Below, piece by piece: positions 16,210 through 25,507 of a DNA stretch of 51,451 nt. The stretch lies in the NCBI GenBank assembly GCA_013375455.1, contig JABXJT010000032.1, forward strand, positions 1-51,451, in the 5' to 3' direction. Made by a program: the position numbers and the translations under genes. The first letter of the stretch is position 1; each line of letters opens with the position of its first letter. This DNA is from Candidatus Helarchaeota archaeon. Its GTDB lineage: Archaea > Asgardarchaeota > Lokiarchaeia > Helarchaeales > HEL-GB-A. The notes below the pieces were generated by a model. That model searched no databases. It was not told the origin of the DNA and was given only the letters and a program-made list of their open reading frames with translations.

Positions 16210-17205
16210 TCATTCAATATATTTTTGACAGTGATCACAATAGTACCGAGCCTCTTCAGGAATGTATCGCGTATTTGAATAACATTGCAAGCATCGAGGG
16301 CCTGATTGGTGGATGGACACTCGAGGTGTTTGAGTTGTTTGAATTTCAAAGGCTGTTTCGTCGGTATATTCTACTTTAAATACTCTGGAGTATAGGAGGC
16401 TTCCAGAAATAATGAGAAAGATCATAGTAATAAGTATAATTACTGGAAGAAACGCCACAGGACTATTGTAAGTCATTGCAATAACGCTTCCAATGATACA
16501 AATAATCGATCCAAGGAGACCTAATCTAAATCCGATCTTTCCGCTCCCAGTCCTTTCTGTAGAAGCAAGGAAGAGTATGTTCCCAATCAGACTTGCAACT
16601 AAAAACACGCAACCTGTCAAAAATATATATCCTGGCGGCGTCATCCCGAAATTGACATAAGATGAGAACTCTTCGAGTGTATAAGGAAACGGGATGAATA
16701 AAAATAATAATATAAAAGGTATCATTGATGTATATATTATTCCGAAAACAACGGTTGTTCGATCTTTTGCCGCTGCTATGATATCTAAGTTTCTGCTTCT
16801 AGCTAAAAAGGAAAACCCAAGTAAAAACAATCCAATCGAAATCCCTATCCAAACATAGTAGGTAGGTAAAAAAGTGAAAGTTGGATCCCCCAAAAGAAAT
16901 CGTGAATCCGAAGCAAAAGTAAACAAGAAACACATAAATGCGGCATAATTTAGAGCCAAACCCAGAAATAACATATTTTGGGTTGCTTTTCCATAAACGA
17001 ACCTTAAGAAGAAATAGGCACTCACCAGGTAAAGCGGAACTTGAACAATGGAATAAAGGGTAGCGGTGTTATAGGTATAAGGACCATGGCCCATACCTGG
17101 TGATACAACATAAGTTGGTATGAAGAAATCCAAAACCATGTATGCAGCTAAACTTACATATAGAATTGAAATACCTGCTGACACAAGATCCCTATCTTCC
17201 ATCAC
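16210..17205 (-). CDS. polytopic membrane protein with a C-terminal zinc-ribbon tail
   Basis: About eight hydrophobic helices fill residues 10-270 of this 331-residue protein. The last thirty residues form a compact zinc-ribbon with CLQC (Cys305, Cys308) and CDHC (Cys323, Cys326) and would lie in the cytoplasm. I do not recognise the membrane part. Zinc-ribbon tails of this kind often mediate protein or nucleic-acid contact, but no partner is evident. The start is GTG at 17205 or the adjacent ATG at 17202. The gene is convergent with the DUF3604-like gene and 105 bases separate it from the cyclophilin stop on the same strand. Confidence 0.65.
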   Translation of the reverse strand: MMEDRDLVSAGISILYVSLAAYMVLDFFIPTYVVSPGMGHGPYTYNTATLYSIVQVPLYLVSAYFFLRFVYGKATQNMLFLGLALNYAAFMCFLFTFASDSRFLLGDPTFTFLPTYYVWIGISIGLFLLGFSFLARSRNLDIIAAAKDRTTVVFGIIYTSMIPFILLFLFIPFPYTLEEFSSYVNFGMTPPGYIFLTGCVFLVASLIGNILFLASTERTGSGKIGFRLGLLGSIICIIGSVIAMTYNSPVAFLPVIILITMIFLIISGSLLYSRVFKVEYTDETAFEIQTTQTPRVSIHQSGPRCLQCYSNTRYIPEEARYYCDHCQKYIE

Positions 17206-17310
17206 AATCCCGCCAACTCGATCCTATCCTGAATTACTGAAGGATACTATTTATATCTTAAGAAATAGATAATCGAATTCGAACACTTTAAAAAGGGAAA
17301 TTGAGAGGGC

Positions 17311-17775
17311 TTAGGAAATGCGCACCTCGATGATATCGTCGCCTTTTTGGATGGCATCAACTACATTGTGCCCTTCAATGACCCGCCCGAAGACGGTATG
17401 GACACCATCGAGCCAGGAGGTCGCCGTGTGTGTAATGAAAAACTGCGATCCATTTGAGCAACTTCCCGAGAGCTTTTTTCCAGTAGCTTTATCATGTTTA
17501 CAAGTCCCGGCGTGTGCCATTGAAATGACCTTTGGTTCATGCTTTAGATGAGGACGAATCTCACAATCAATTTTATACCCTGGACCTCCCGTCCCAGTTC
17601 CAAGAGGGCAACCACCCTGAATCATGAAATCCGGAATCACGCGATGCCATTTTAATCCATTATAGAATCCTTTTTTCGCCAGATCTACGAAATTTTTGAC
17701 AGTACCAGGGGTGTCCTGATCATGCAGCTCAAGCACTATGTTCCCTTTGTTTGTCACAATCGTTGCTTTTGTCAA
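17311..17775 (-). CDS. cyclophilin-type peptidyl-prolyl cis-trans isomerase
   Basis: This 154-residue single-domain cyclophilin catalyses cis-trans isomerisation of proline peptide bonds in the cytoplasm. The diagnostic [13 protein letters not shown] contains the catalytic arginine, and [24 protein letters not shown] forms the rest of the active site. It lacks a signal peptide, and its length is typical of small prokaryotic PpiB-like proteins. It has a small insert, [20 protein letters not shown], with two cysteines. The TTG start at 17775 is supported by AAAGGAG about eight bases upstream. It appears to be a single-gene unit upstream of the membrane protein gene. Confidence 0.92.
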   Translation of the reverse strand: MTKATIVTNKGNIVLELHDQDTPGTVKNFVDLAKKGFYNGLKWHRVIPDFMIQGGCPLGTGTGGPGYKIDCEIRPHLKHEPKVISMAHAGTCKHDKATGKKLSGSCSNGSQFFITHTATSWLDGVHTVFGRVIEGHNVVDAIQKGDDIIEVRIS

Positions 17776-17963
17776 AAATTCAACTCCTTTTAAATTCTTT
17801 ATGATCTTTATTAGGATTTCATTTAATAATATTCGTTTTTATTCTTTCGTTTGGCGCACCAGCTCATACAACTTAAAAAGAATTTGAGGAATAATATTAG
17901 TACATCTTTTAGTATCAAAAAGAAGAATATTTACAATAAAATTACTTTAAATAAGGGGATTAA

Positions 17964-20900
17964 ATGAAAAGAATTAAAAGTTATTTTTTGATTACGTGTA
18001 TTCTTGTTTTATTCTTGATGCCATTTTACAACATCAGTCAAATCAAGAACCCAATGCTTTTGGATGATTCAAAAAACAAGATAATAACGAAGACAGATGC
18101 TCCTATTTCTATTAATGGGAATGCGGCCTTAAACGCCATAGCTAGTGCAGGGATTGGAACTTCGGGTAGCCCCTACATCATTGAAAATTACGTGATCAAT
18201 GCCAGTGGCTTGGGGGTGCATGGCATCTTAATTACTAACACTGATGCGTACTTCATCCTCCGAAATTGCACCGTAACCAACACGGATTCAGGGTATTTGG
18301 GCATTCGGCTTGAAAATGTAACAAATGGGAATATTACGAACAACTATATTTCTGATATTGCTGCGCATGGAATTTATTTATGGCGATCATACAATAACAC
18401 GCTGACCCACAACATCGTTAATAACAATACAGGAAATGGAATTTATTTAGAGTCATCAGATTGGAACACGCTGACCAATAACACCGCCATTAATGATTAC
18501 CGAGGGCTCTATATTAAGCAATCAAGCAATAACACGCTGATTAATAATACCGCCACTAACAATGATGAACACGGAATTTATTTAAGGGAATCAAGCAATA
18601 ATACGCTGACCAACAACATAGTCAATAACAGTACAGGACATGGAATTTATTTAAGGGAATCTAGCAATAACACGCTGACCAACAACACCTTCAATAACAA
18701 TACAGGAAATGGAATTAATTTATACTTATCTTGCGATAATAATACGCTGACGAACAACACCGCCAATGATAATGACGCTAATGGAATTTATTTAAGGGAA
18801 TCTAGCAATAACACGCTGACCAACAACACCGCCACTGACAATGGTGAACATGGAATTTATTTAAGGCAATCAAGCAATAACACGCTGACCAACAACACCG
18901 CCAATGATAATGACGCTAATGGAATTAATTTATACTGGTCTTGCGATGATAACACGCTGACCAACAACACCGCCATTTTCAATACTCAAGATGGAATTAA
19001 TTTAAACAATTCAAATTATAATAAGCTGACTGGCAACACCGCTAATCACAATACCATGCATGGGATTTATTTAGAATATTCAAGAAATAACACGCTGACC
19101 AACAACACCGCTGAAAACGATACACATGGAATTTTTCTAAATGATGATTGCGACAATAACACATTGATTACCAACATCGCTAATAAAAATACAGGAAATG
19201 GAATTTATTTATACTGGTCTTGCGATGATAACACGCTCACTCACAACACTGCCACTGATAATGATTATCGGGGAATTTATTTAAGGCAATCAAGCAATAA
19301 CACGCTGACCAACAACACCGTCAATAACAACAAAGGAATTGGAATTTATTTAAGGGATAATTGTGATTCAAACACGCTGATAAACAACACCGCCACTGAC
19401 AATGGTGAACATGGAATTTATTTAAGGCAATCAAGCAATAACACGCTGACGAACAACATAATCAATAACAGTACAGGGCATGGAATTTATATAAGGCAAT
19501 CAAGCAATAACACGCTGACCAACAACACCGCTAATAACAATGCAGGAAATGGAATTATTTTATACTGGTCTTGCGATGATAACACGTTGACCAACAACAC
19601 CGCCAATAACAATATAGGAAATGGAATTTATTTATTTGATCGATGCGATTGGAACACGCTGACCAACAACATCGCCAATGATAATGAGGGTAATGGAATT
19701 TATTTATACTTGTCTTGCGATGATAACACGCTGACGAACAACACCGCCAAAAATAATACCTTTGGAATTCGATTAACTGAATCAAGCACTAGGAACAATT
19801 TGACATACAACACCGTCATTTTCAATACTCAATATGGAATTTATTTAACCCCTACTAGCGATTATAACAATATTTCGTCCAATTATGTTATGAGAAATGC
19901 CCCTATTGATATTTATCTAGAAAATTCCAGTTATAATACCATTACAGAAAATTTAGTGGTAGGCAACCTGCAAGGCATCCAAGAAGAAGTAGGTTGTACT
20001 GGTAATATTATAGAAAATAACATTTATTATTTAATACTGTTTGATGTAACGAACCATATAGAAAATGGAGTGTCTGTTCCACCTGGAATCGTGCAAATGA
20101 CGCCTGATAAGGACCTTAATGTCACTTTAACTTATAGAACAATGATCGAACCAAATTTTCTTACTTGGACTAATGCCTCATTTTTCTATAAAATTAATGA
20201 GAATTCATGGAAAGGTCCATATTTCCTCGGATATGGTTATGGATTACAAACCTCGAGTTTTATCATAGGAAAAGATAATTATTCAACATTTGATGAAATA
20301 TATTACTACTTTTCGTTTCTACAATATGATAACAATTCACAACTTCTTGATAAGTATTATTGGACACAAGATGGCGTTAAATATAATGAGCCTGAGGCAA
20401 GGTCAAATGCTTTCCATAAGAAGATAAGTTCAATTCTCTGGAAATTGACCTTAAATTATAGTGTCTGGTATAAAGCCCAACAAGAGGCAGTCTTCCCTTC
20501 ATACGCGGGTTACAATGTGACTATGTATCCATGGATGCGTATTGCCTATGAAAATATCTCTTTGAGCTTTTTTAATGTCACAAGCACGCATACTAATTTT
20601 AGCGTGTCATGTCTCAATGAATCAAAACTGGCCCATTACATTGATGAGGCATCAAGTAATATTTCCAAATTTGATGGTCCCCAAATTCAAGTAAGTGAAG
20701 GAATTAAGAGTCCATTTGTCTTACCACTTAATCTTACTCTAACTAATTTTACTTCAACCATCACAATTCCGCAAATCTCATTCGATAGCCTTGGTTCTGG
20801 TAGAAACTTAACGTTCACGGGGATCCTGTTAAACCTCACTTATATGGGTCTTGAAAACTGGCCCTATCCGTACCGATCCGTTTTGAAGTTCGAAGGTGAC

Positions 20901-22856
20901 AACGCAATTATTCGATATGATATTTTCACTAGAATTATGGTCTATTTTGAATATAGTAACGACACTGTCAATGCAAGTTCAAAAATTGTTTTTGGGCTGA
21001 TTGGTAACAATCAAAGTTACCCGAACAACCTGGAAATTGAAAAACGCGCCGAGATTGCGGATAATGGTACTATCGTTATTCCGGATTATTTATCTGAAAT
21101 AATATATGACCCCCCTGGAGATCACAGTTATAGCCAAATGAAAGCAGGAACAACAGTTTCTTACGGTACGAGCATAGAAACAGAGGTGGGCGCGGGGAGA
21201 TTCGCTGAGATGGAATTCTTAGTTTTTGGGTTTGGAGGAGGTGTGGATATGAGCGCTAATTGGAGAGAAAAACAAGGATATGATGTCGAAGTGGATATAA
21301 CCTACGAGAAGACTTTAACCTCTTCATTGAATTCCGAGGACCCCGCACTAATAGGTCCGGGGCGAGGTGACCTATATTATGGTGCGGGTCTTGTGATTAA
21401 TTATTATATCATAGTTAATAATTATTACATTATCTATAACACACCTGACGCTCCAAATAATCATCTAGATGATATAAAAGTCTGGGAGAACGGTTCTCGG
21501 ATACAGTATGGGCTCAATATGAGCTCTCAATTCAGCATATTAGGCGCATACCTCGGCCAATATAATTTAACAAATCTTACTAACTACAATATATTCGCAG
21601 ACAACACTATTTCCCCAGATGAAGAAGAATTTGTCGAAATCTATCCCGACTCACCAATGCTTTGGACACCAGAATACATGACTGAGTTGATGTATTCTTA
21701 TTCGAATGAAACAACAGTGACAAAAACATTTACTTTTGAATATAGTCTTCAGACATTTTTCAGTTGGCATCAAACATTGGATGTGGGATTTATCGCCTCT
21801 AAAACTGTGTTTGAAAGTACTGGAAAAATTGGGGTGAGTTTCGATTACTCTATGACGCGAACCGGAACATCCGCGACACAAGAAAATAGAGAGATTATTT
21901 GCCATTTAGAGGACGATGATGGGACACCCATTGGCGAACACGACCAATTCGTAATTGATATCTATAGAGATTTACGATATAATACCTTTGGTTATATCAT
22001 ACATGACGCTTTTACCTACACTTCCAGACCTTATGAAATTGGCACGTTAGATCGAAGATCCCCAACAACCTCGGAGATTTTTAACTTGGAGGAGTATGTA
22101 CAAGGCACGGTTGTATTAAATTGTGGAGCGGTTGATGAAGAGACGGGAGTGGACCATGTGAAATTCTATTACGATAACGATCCCATCTTCGATCTAGATT
22201 CGATCCAGCTTGGCTATCAAGATAATGCGACGATTGCAGATCCCAATGTTTATCAATTCATCTGGGATACGACCACCTTCCACGGGACGTATTATCTCTT
22301 TGCCGTAACGTATGATAGTGCAGGGGCTCCGCAGAATTTTCTAATTTCCGATGCGTTTATTATTAACATTGACAACGTCCTCCCAACCGTTTGTCAAGCA
22401 AGAGCGTACGAGCCCTTCCGAGGGGCCATTCATTTATACGCGAACGTGTTCGATGCTGATTCTGGCATTGAAAATGTAGAATATTGGGACGGGGTTCCCT
22501 CCAATCCATCCAGCACTTTACTCGGGATTAGTTATGATTCAAGCAGCTCCTTTAATTTTGTCTGGGCAACGGACCCAAATGGTGCGGACGATGGTATTCA
22601 TGACATTTATGCACGTGGATATGACAGGGCTGGAAATTACCTCGATTCAGCAGCAATTATTTTAAACGTAAATAATCAACCGCTTCCAGCTCCTCCCGAT
22701 TATACGTTGCCAATAACACTTGGACTTATTATCGCTGGAACTTCGATTGCTGCCGCCATTATAATTCACGGTTTTCTGCGACGTCCTCTACCACCTCCTC
22801 CACCCCCGAAAAAGACACCACCTACTCCGAAAAAGACCCCTTCTACCTCAAAATAG
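17964..22856 (+). CDS. giant beta-helix (NosD-like) surface protein with C-terminal membrane anchor
   Basis: The 1630-residue protein opens with a signal peptide (KRIKSYFLITCILVLFLMPF). Residues from about 85 to 690 form a right-handed parallel beta-helix of some 21-23 coils, each 22-24 residues with the core N-N-T-L-T-N-N-T followed by G-I-Y-L. This is the NosD/PbH1 pattern. A long middle part (about 700-1400) is unrecognised and rich in aromatic residues and sequons. Two Ig-like domains follow (about 1395-1585), one with DADSGIENVEYW. A final hydrophobic anchor (LPITLGLIIAGTSIAAAIII) and a Pro/Lys-rich cytoplasmic tail end the protein. AAGGGG precedes the ATG. It is probably a glycosylated cell-surface protein for binding or processing polysaccharide; no enzymatic residues could be assigned. 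Confidence 0.85.
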   Translation: MKRIKSYFLITCILVLFLMPFYNISQIKNPMLLDDSKNKIITKTDAPISINGNAALNAIASAGIGTSGSPYIIENYVINASGLGVHGILITNTDAYFILRNCTVTNTDSGYLGIRLENVTNGNITNNYISDIAAHGIYLWRSYNNTLTHNIVNNNTGNGIYLESSDWNTLTNNTAINDYRGLYIKQSSNNTLINNTATNNDEHGIYLRESSNNTLTNNIVNNSTGHGIYLRESSNNTLTNNTFNNNTGNGINLYLSCDNNTLTNNTANDNDANGIYLRESSNNTLTNNTATDNGEHGIYLRQSSNNTLTNNTANDNDANGINLYWSCDDNTLTNNTAIFNTQDGINLNNSNYNKLTGNTANHNTMHGIYLEYSRNNTLTNNTAENDTHGIFLNDDCDNNTLITNIANKNTGNGIYLYWSCDDNTLTHNTATDNDYRGIYLRQSSNNTLTNNTVNNNKGIGIYLRDNCDSNTLINNTATDNGEHGIYLRQSSNNTLTNNIINNSTGHGIYIRQSSNNTLTNNTANNNAGNGIILYWSCDDNTLTNNTANNNIGNGIYLFDRCDWNTLTNNIANDNEGNGIYLYLSCDDNTLTNNTAKNNTFGIRLTESSTRNNLTYNTVIFNTQYGIYLTPTSDYNNISSNYVMRNAPIDIYLENSSYNTITENLVVGNLQGIQEEVGCTGNIIENNIYYLILFDVTNHIENGVSVPPGIVQMTPDKDLNVTLTYRTMIEPNFLTWTNASFFYKINENSWKGPYFLGYGYGLQTSSFIIGKDNYSTFDEIYYYFSFLQYDNNSQLLDKYYWTQDGVKYNEPEARSNAFHKKISSILWKLTLNYSVWYKAQQEAVFPSYAGYNVTMYPWMRIAYENISLSFFNVTSTHTNFSVSCLNESKLAHYIDEASSNISKFDGPQIQVSEGIKSPFVLPLNLTLTNFTSTITIPQISFDSLGSGRNLTFTGILLNLTYMGLENWPYPYRSVLKFEGDNAIIRYDIFTRIMVYFEYSNDTVNASSKIVFGLIGNNQSYPNNLEIEKRAEIADNGTIVIPDYLSEIIYDPPGDHSYSQMKAGTTVSYGTSIETEVGAGRFAEMEFLVFGFGGGVDMSANWREKQGYDVEVDITYEKTLTSSLNSEDPALIGPGRGDLYYGAGLVINYYIIVNNYYIIYNTPDAPNNHLDDIKVWENGSRIQYGLNMSSQFSILGAYLGQYNLTNLTNYNIFADNTISPDEEEFVEIYPDSPMLWTPEYMTELMYSYSNETTVTKTFTFEYSLQTFFSWHQTLDVGFIASKTVFESTGKIGVSFDYSMTRTGTSATQENREIICHLEDDDGTPIGEHDQFVIDIYRDLRYNTFGYIIHDAFTYTSRPYEIGTLDRRSPTTSEIFNLEEYVQGTVVLNCGAVDEETGVDHVKFYYDNDPIFDLDSIQLGYQDNATIADPNVYQFIWDTTTFHGTYYLFAVTYDSAGAPQNFLISDAFIINIDNVLPTVCQARAYEPFRGAIHLYANVFDADSGIENVEYWDGVPSNPSSTLLGISYDSSSSFNFVWATDPNGADDGIHDIYARGYDRAGNYLDSAAIILNVNNQPLPAPPDYTLPITLGLIIAGTSIAAAIIIHGFLRRPLPPPPPPKKTPPTPKKTPSTSK
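18391..19860 (+). repeat. in-frame tandem DNA repeats of 69-72 bases encoding beta-helix coils
   Basis: About 21 direct repeats lie inside the surface protein gene, each carrying close variants of AAGCAATAACACGCTGACCA and GGAATTTATTTA. Units of 69 bases end in codons for S-S and units of 72 bases end in S-C-D. Adjacent units are often near-identical at DNA level, for example around 18820-18890 and 19385-19455. This points to recent unequal recombination rather than ancient divergence. Confidence 0.85.
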
Positions 22857-22888
22857 AACCCCTCTACTCCAAAAAATGACTAAAGCCT

Positions 22889-24049
22889 TCATTTCAAAAT
22901 CTTTGTTTCACGTCCCCAACCTCTAGAAATGAGCATGTCGGGGGTGATTTGGACATCTGAGGGAGTCTTATTGGTGATGTCCAGATAAGCGCCTGCCATC
23001 AATTCTTCGGGAGATAAATTTAAGTCCCTTGCGAATAAACGAGTTCCTTCCGGGTATGTAAAATCAAATTGTTCTTTCCGATAGGTTCGAGGGCGATTAA
23101 GCTGAGGAGGCTTGCAGGCTACCGTCATTGCAGGAAGGGGCACGCCAATTTCGTTCCATTGTTGAAGGATAAGGGCATCATACACTTCGGGAAATGTCTC
23201 TAGTACCCATTCTAACGTGAATTTTTCAATGGGTTGGATTGTCATGTGATTACCGGTGCAAAGGGCGCAAAGACGCTTGATGAAACTTGAGCGTCCTAGG
23301 CCAATTAACGTGTTTATTAGCGGTGGCCAGGGAGTATAGCAATACCAATAATCAGGAAGTCCATATTGGCGTTTTGCTGCTATTCCATCCCATACTTGCC
23401 CCCAAGCTTCCCAATTGGACCCTTCACTAACGATATTTGCCACTCCTGACCCTATAACCATCCCAATTTGGTAAGTTGAAGTGGCATATTCTGGGGCTCG
23501 TTCATTCCGGACATCTTTCAGTATGTCAATGAGGTTATGTCCCAAACGGGTCATCGAGGTGATCTTCTTAGGCAAATCACGAATTTTTACACCCAACCTT
23601 ATGTGGCGCCGCTCAAGAAGGCCATCTTCCGGTCCCGCATACCACCAATCCACGGGAATCCCATCTTCGGAATGAGCGTTCAAGAGAAAATAGGTTTCAT
23701 ACGTGTAATCATTGATCACGACGAACGTGGTATCACAGGAATCCCCATACAGTAATTTCATGGCGCCCTGCTGGAGATCGACCCGCAACGCCCCCACCGG
23801 GGGAAAGAGCATGTAGGCACAGGTCTTATTAATGTCTTGGATTTTTCCATCCTGGACGGCTCTTGCTGTAAAAATGGTTTCGTCTATTCTTCGTTTTAAT
23901 GCGGGATACAATTGGTTCGGGAAGGCAGCAATTGCTTTGTGATAATATTCCCAGCCTACTTGCTTATAAACGCGCCAAAGATGCCGCCCCAGTGGGAAGT
24001 ACGGTTTTGTTTTAATGGTATCAGGTATTTCTGCGTAAGTATGACTCAT
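22889..24049 (-). CDS. IPDT-family protein of unknown function (copy 1)
   Basis: This is one of two homologues in the window; the other is at 47476-48618. I do not recognise the family. From the ATG at 24049 the protein has 386 residues. This start is chosen because its MSHTYAEIPDT aligns with MTKYTYGDIPDT of the other copy; a GTG at 24064 would add five residues. Segments shared by both copies include K-L-x-YGDS followed by T-x-FV, DGIPVD-x-WY, ERRH-x-RLG, DILKDVRNER or DILRDVRNER, the GSANI/GVANI-x-x-E-x-SNW region with WDG-x-x-AKR-x-YG-x-PD, PWPP, and a C-terminal F-x-YPEG. It is soluble and mixed alpha/beta with many tryptophans and tyrosines, and has no signal peptide. It is convergent with the beta-helix gene and followed upstream by the Pr6Pr-like gene. 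Confidence 0.7.
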   Translation of the reverse strand: MSHTYAEIPDTIKTKPYFPLGRHLWRVYKQVGWEYYHKAIAAFPNQLYPALKRRIDETIFTARAVQDGKIQDINKTCAYMLFPPVGALRVDLQQGAMKLLYGDSCDTTFVVINDYTYETYFLLNAHSEDGIPVDWWYAGPEDGLLERRHIRLGVKIRDLPKKITSMTRLGHNLIDILKDVRNERAPEYATSTYQIGMVIGSGVANIVSEGSNWEAWGQVWDGIAAKRQYGLPDYWYCYTPWPPLINTLIGLGRSSFIKRLCALCTGNHMTIQPIEKFTLEWVLETFPEVYDALILQQWNEIGVPLPAMTVACKPPQLNRPRTYRKEQFDFTYPEGTRLFARDLNLSPEELMAGAYLDITNKTPSDVQITPDMLISRGWGRETKILK

Positions 24050-24084
24050 AAAACTCGAAGCCACCTACTCATGAAAATGATTTC

Positions 24085-24705
24085 TTAGCCAATTATCTTC
24101 TCTTTTTTCACCCGGAGCTTATTAATGCCGATGTAACTACTGCCCAAAAATATATAGCCACCAGCTAAGATGCCTAACATTAGGGCAAAGATGGTGGATC
24201 CTAGGAAGCCGGGATTCAAGAATGGATACAAATAATCGCCAGTAAATGTTCCCAAGATAATGGCAAAACTAATGTAACCTAACAGATATATGAGCCAATA
24301 GAGTAAATATTTCCATTTATATTTCGCTTCTGTTTCTGTCAAGACCCAATCGACTATGAATATGATTGGGGTAATGTAATGTAGGACGATATTGCTAAAG
24401 GCGGCAAATCCAGTGGGGTGATAAAACGGTTGCAACAGGATCGCAAAGACCACGAGGGTAATGGTTATGTAAACAGTGAATGCGCCCTTTATCACTCCTT
24501 TAATTTTTTGGAGGTATTTAGGCTTATTATACCAAATCATGGCAAGAGTCAGCCAGATGGTTACCATGAGGTTTGATTGCATGGTATAGTATTTAAACGA
24601 TGAGAAAAAATTAAGAACACCAGACAGATATAAGCTCGCTAAAATGGTGAACAAACTGAGTGCTGTAAAAACTATCCGATAAACTAGAATTATTTTCCGA
24701 TTCAT
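24085..24705 (-). CDS. Pr6Pr-like six-helix membrane protein
   Basis: Six hydrophobic helices span the 206 residues. The sequence FKYYTMQSNLMVTIWLTLAM after helix 1, the conserved-looking LHYITPIIFIVDW, and YLLYWLIYLLGYISFAIILG are typical of the Pr6Pr (predicted six-transmembrane) family, whose function is unknown. A basic tail (KLRVKKEKIIG) places the C-terminus in the cytoplasm. CAGGAG lies upstream of the ATG at 24705. The stop of a small membrane-protein gene is only 15 bases before this start, so the two are probably co-expressed. The IPDT gene follows after 35 bases on the same strand. Confidence 0.72.
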   Translation of the reverse strand: MNRKIILVYRIVFTALSLFTILASLYLSGVLNFFSSFKYYTMQSNLMVTIWLTLAMIWYNKPKYLQKIKGVIKGAFTVYITITLVVFAILLQPFYHPTGFAAFSNIVLHYITPIIFIVDWVLTETEAKYKWKYLLYWLIYLLGYISFAIILGTFTGDYLYPFLNPGFLGSTIFALMLGILAGGYIFLGSSYIGINKLRVKKEKIIG

Positions 24706-24720
24706 TTCAAAATTCTCCTG

Positions 24721-24897
24721 TTACAGCTTTTCTCTAACCTTGCCTAAGGCACTCATGTGATTTTCGATTAACGAAAAATCGGGGTATAACATGATTGAAA
24801 TAGCGACGAGAATCGAAAATACGGGACTGATGATTGTTATCATCTGAGCACTTAGGGGCCAGCTTCTGAACTTTTTCAAGGCTTCTTTTAGGTCCAT
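24721..24897 (-). CDS. 58-residue single-span membrane protein
   Basis: A small open frame from ATG (24897-24895) to TAA (24723-24721) encodes MDLKEALKKFRSWPLSAQM, then one hydrophobic segment (ITIISPVFSILVAISIMLY), then PDFSLIENHMSALGKVREKL. The charged helix-span-polar layout and the 15-base distance to the Pr6Pr-like start argue for a real gene. The piece after the span resembles the start of DUF998-type membrane proteins, where a span is followed by an N-x-x-S-x-L-G motif. It could therefore be a remnant of such a protein rather than a complete one. The function is unknown. Confidence 0.5.
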   Translation of the reverse strand: MDLKEALKKFRSWPLSAQMITIISPVFSILVAISIMLYPDFSLIENHMSALGKVREKL

Positions 24898-24954
24898 ATC
24901 TCAAGGGATTGAGCTTAATTTTAAAAAGTTATGCAAAGTATCACGTTTCAAAAA

Positions 24955-24999
24955 GTTTAAATTCCAATAGATTGAATAAAGGACTAGACTTTTAGAGGT
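24955..24999 (+). promoter_or_regulatory. TATA-like box and SD before the 130-residue membrane protein
   Basis: GTTTAAATTCC (24955-24965) is a candidate TATA box. AGAGGT (24994-24999) stands seven bases before the ATG at 25007, supporting that start and a short leader of roughly 20 bases. Confidence 0.4.
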
Positions 25000-25006
25000 A
25001 ATCTAA

Positions 25007-25399
25007 ATGGGTACATTGAGAATAATTGGAGGAATAATTGCCTTAGTAGCAGCCTCCCTCATATTAACTGCAACAGTGCTGTGGACAATTGTGGCATTGC
25101 AAGGAGCTTCAGTTTACAACATAACAGCAATAGTAATGAACTATGTTCTAGCGGTCTTAGTTATTATTGGCTGTATTTTAGGATTCAAGGGCAAAAACAG
25201 CGGTGGAATCTTGGTATTGATAATTGGAGTAGTAAGCATTATCTTCGGGATATTGTACGTCGGAATTCTTGATCCTTGGACCTCTATGTTTCAACAAATG
25301 GCTATTACACCGTTGGTTTTAGTGATTCCGTATGTAACCTTGGAGCAGATACTCGTAGTCCTTGGTGGGATTTTGATTCTTGCTGGCGGGTCGGATTAA
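25007..25399 (+). CDS. small four-helix membrane protein
   Basis: A 130-residue protein made almost entirely of four hydrophobic helices (about 5-30, 40-60, 66-86 and 105-127). The second and third are linked by a short basic loop, FKGKNSGG. I do not recognise a family. The start is supported by a nearby SD. It is monocistronic, with a T-rich terminator directly after the stop, and converges on the tandem pair of four-helix proteins. Those are similar in size but not obviously homologous. Confidence 0.65.
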   Translation: MGTLRIIGGIIALVAASLILTATVLWTIVALQGASVYNITAIVMNYVLAVLVIIGCILGFKGKNSGGILVLIIGVVSIIFGILYVGILDPWTSMFQQMAITPLVLVIPYVTLEQILVVLGGILILAGGSD

Positions 25400-25500
25400 A
25401 AAAAACCCTTTCTCTTTTTTTAAAAATTCTTCATAAATATATTTCCATTTTTTTAATAAGCTAGAACGAAATTTTTTAGAAGAAAAAAAAAGGAAATGAG
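25400..25500. terminator. bidirectional T-tract terminator region
   Basis: Between two convergent stops lie T7 at 25415-25421 and T7 at 25448-25454 on the plus strand. On the minus strand there is a T9 tract (A9 at 25483-25491), 17 bases after the minus-strand stop. Oligo-T tracts are the usual intrinsic termination signal in archaea. No strong hairpin is evident. Confidence 0.6.
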
Positions 25501-25507
25501 TTTTGAG

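Noticed and set aside
18391..19860. Regularly spaced near-identical repeats that could suggest a CRISPR array
   Set aside because: The units are 69-72 bases with no unique spacers and translate in frame into beta-helix coils of one large protein; no cas gene is near.
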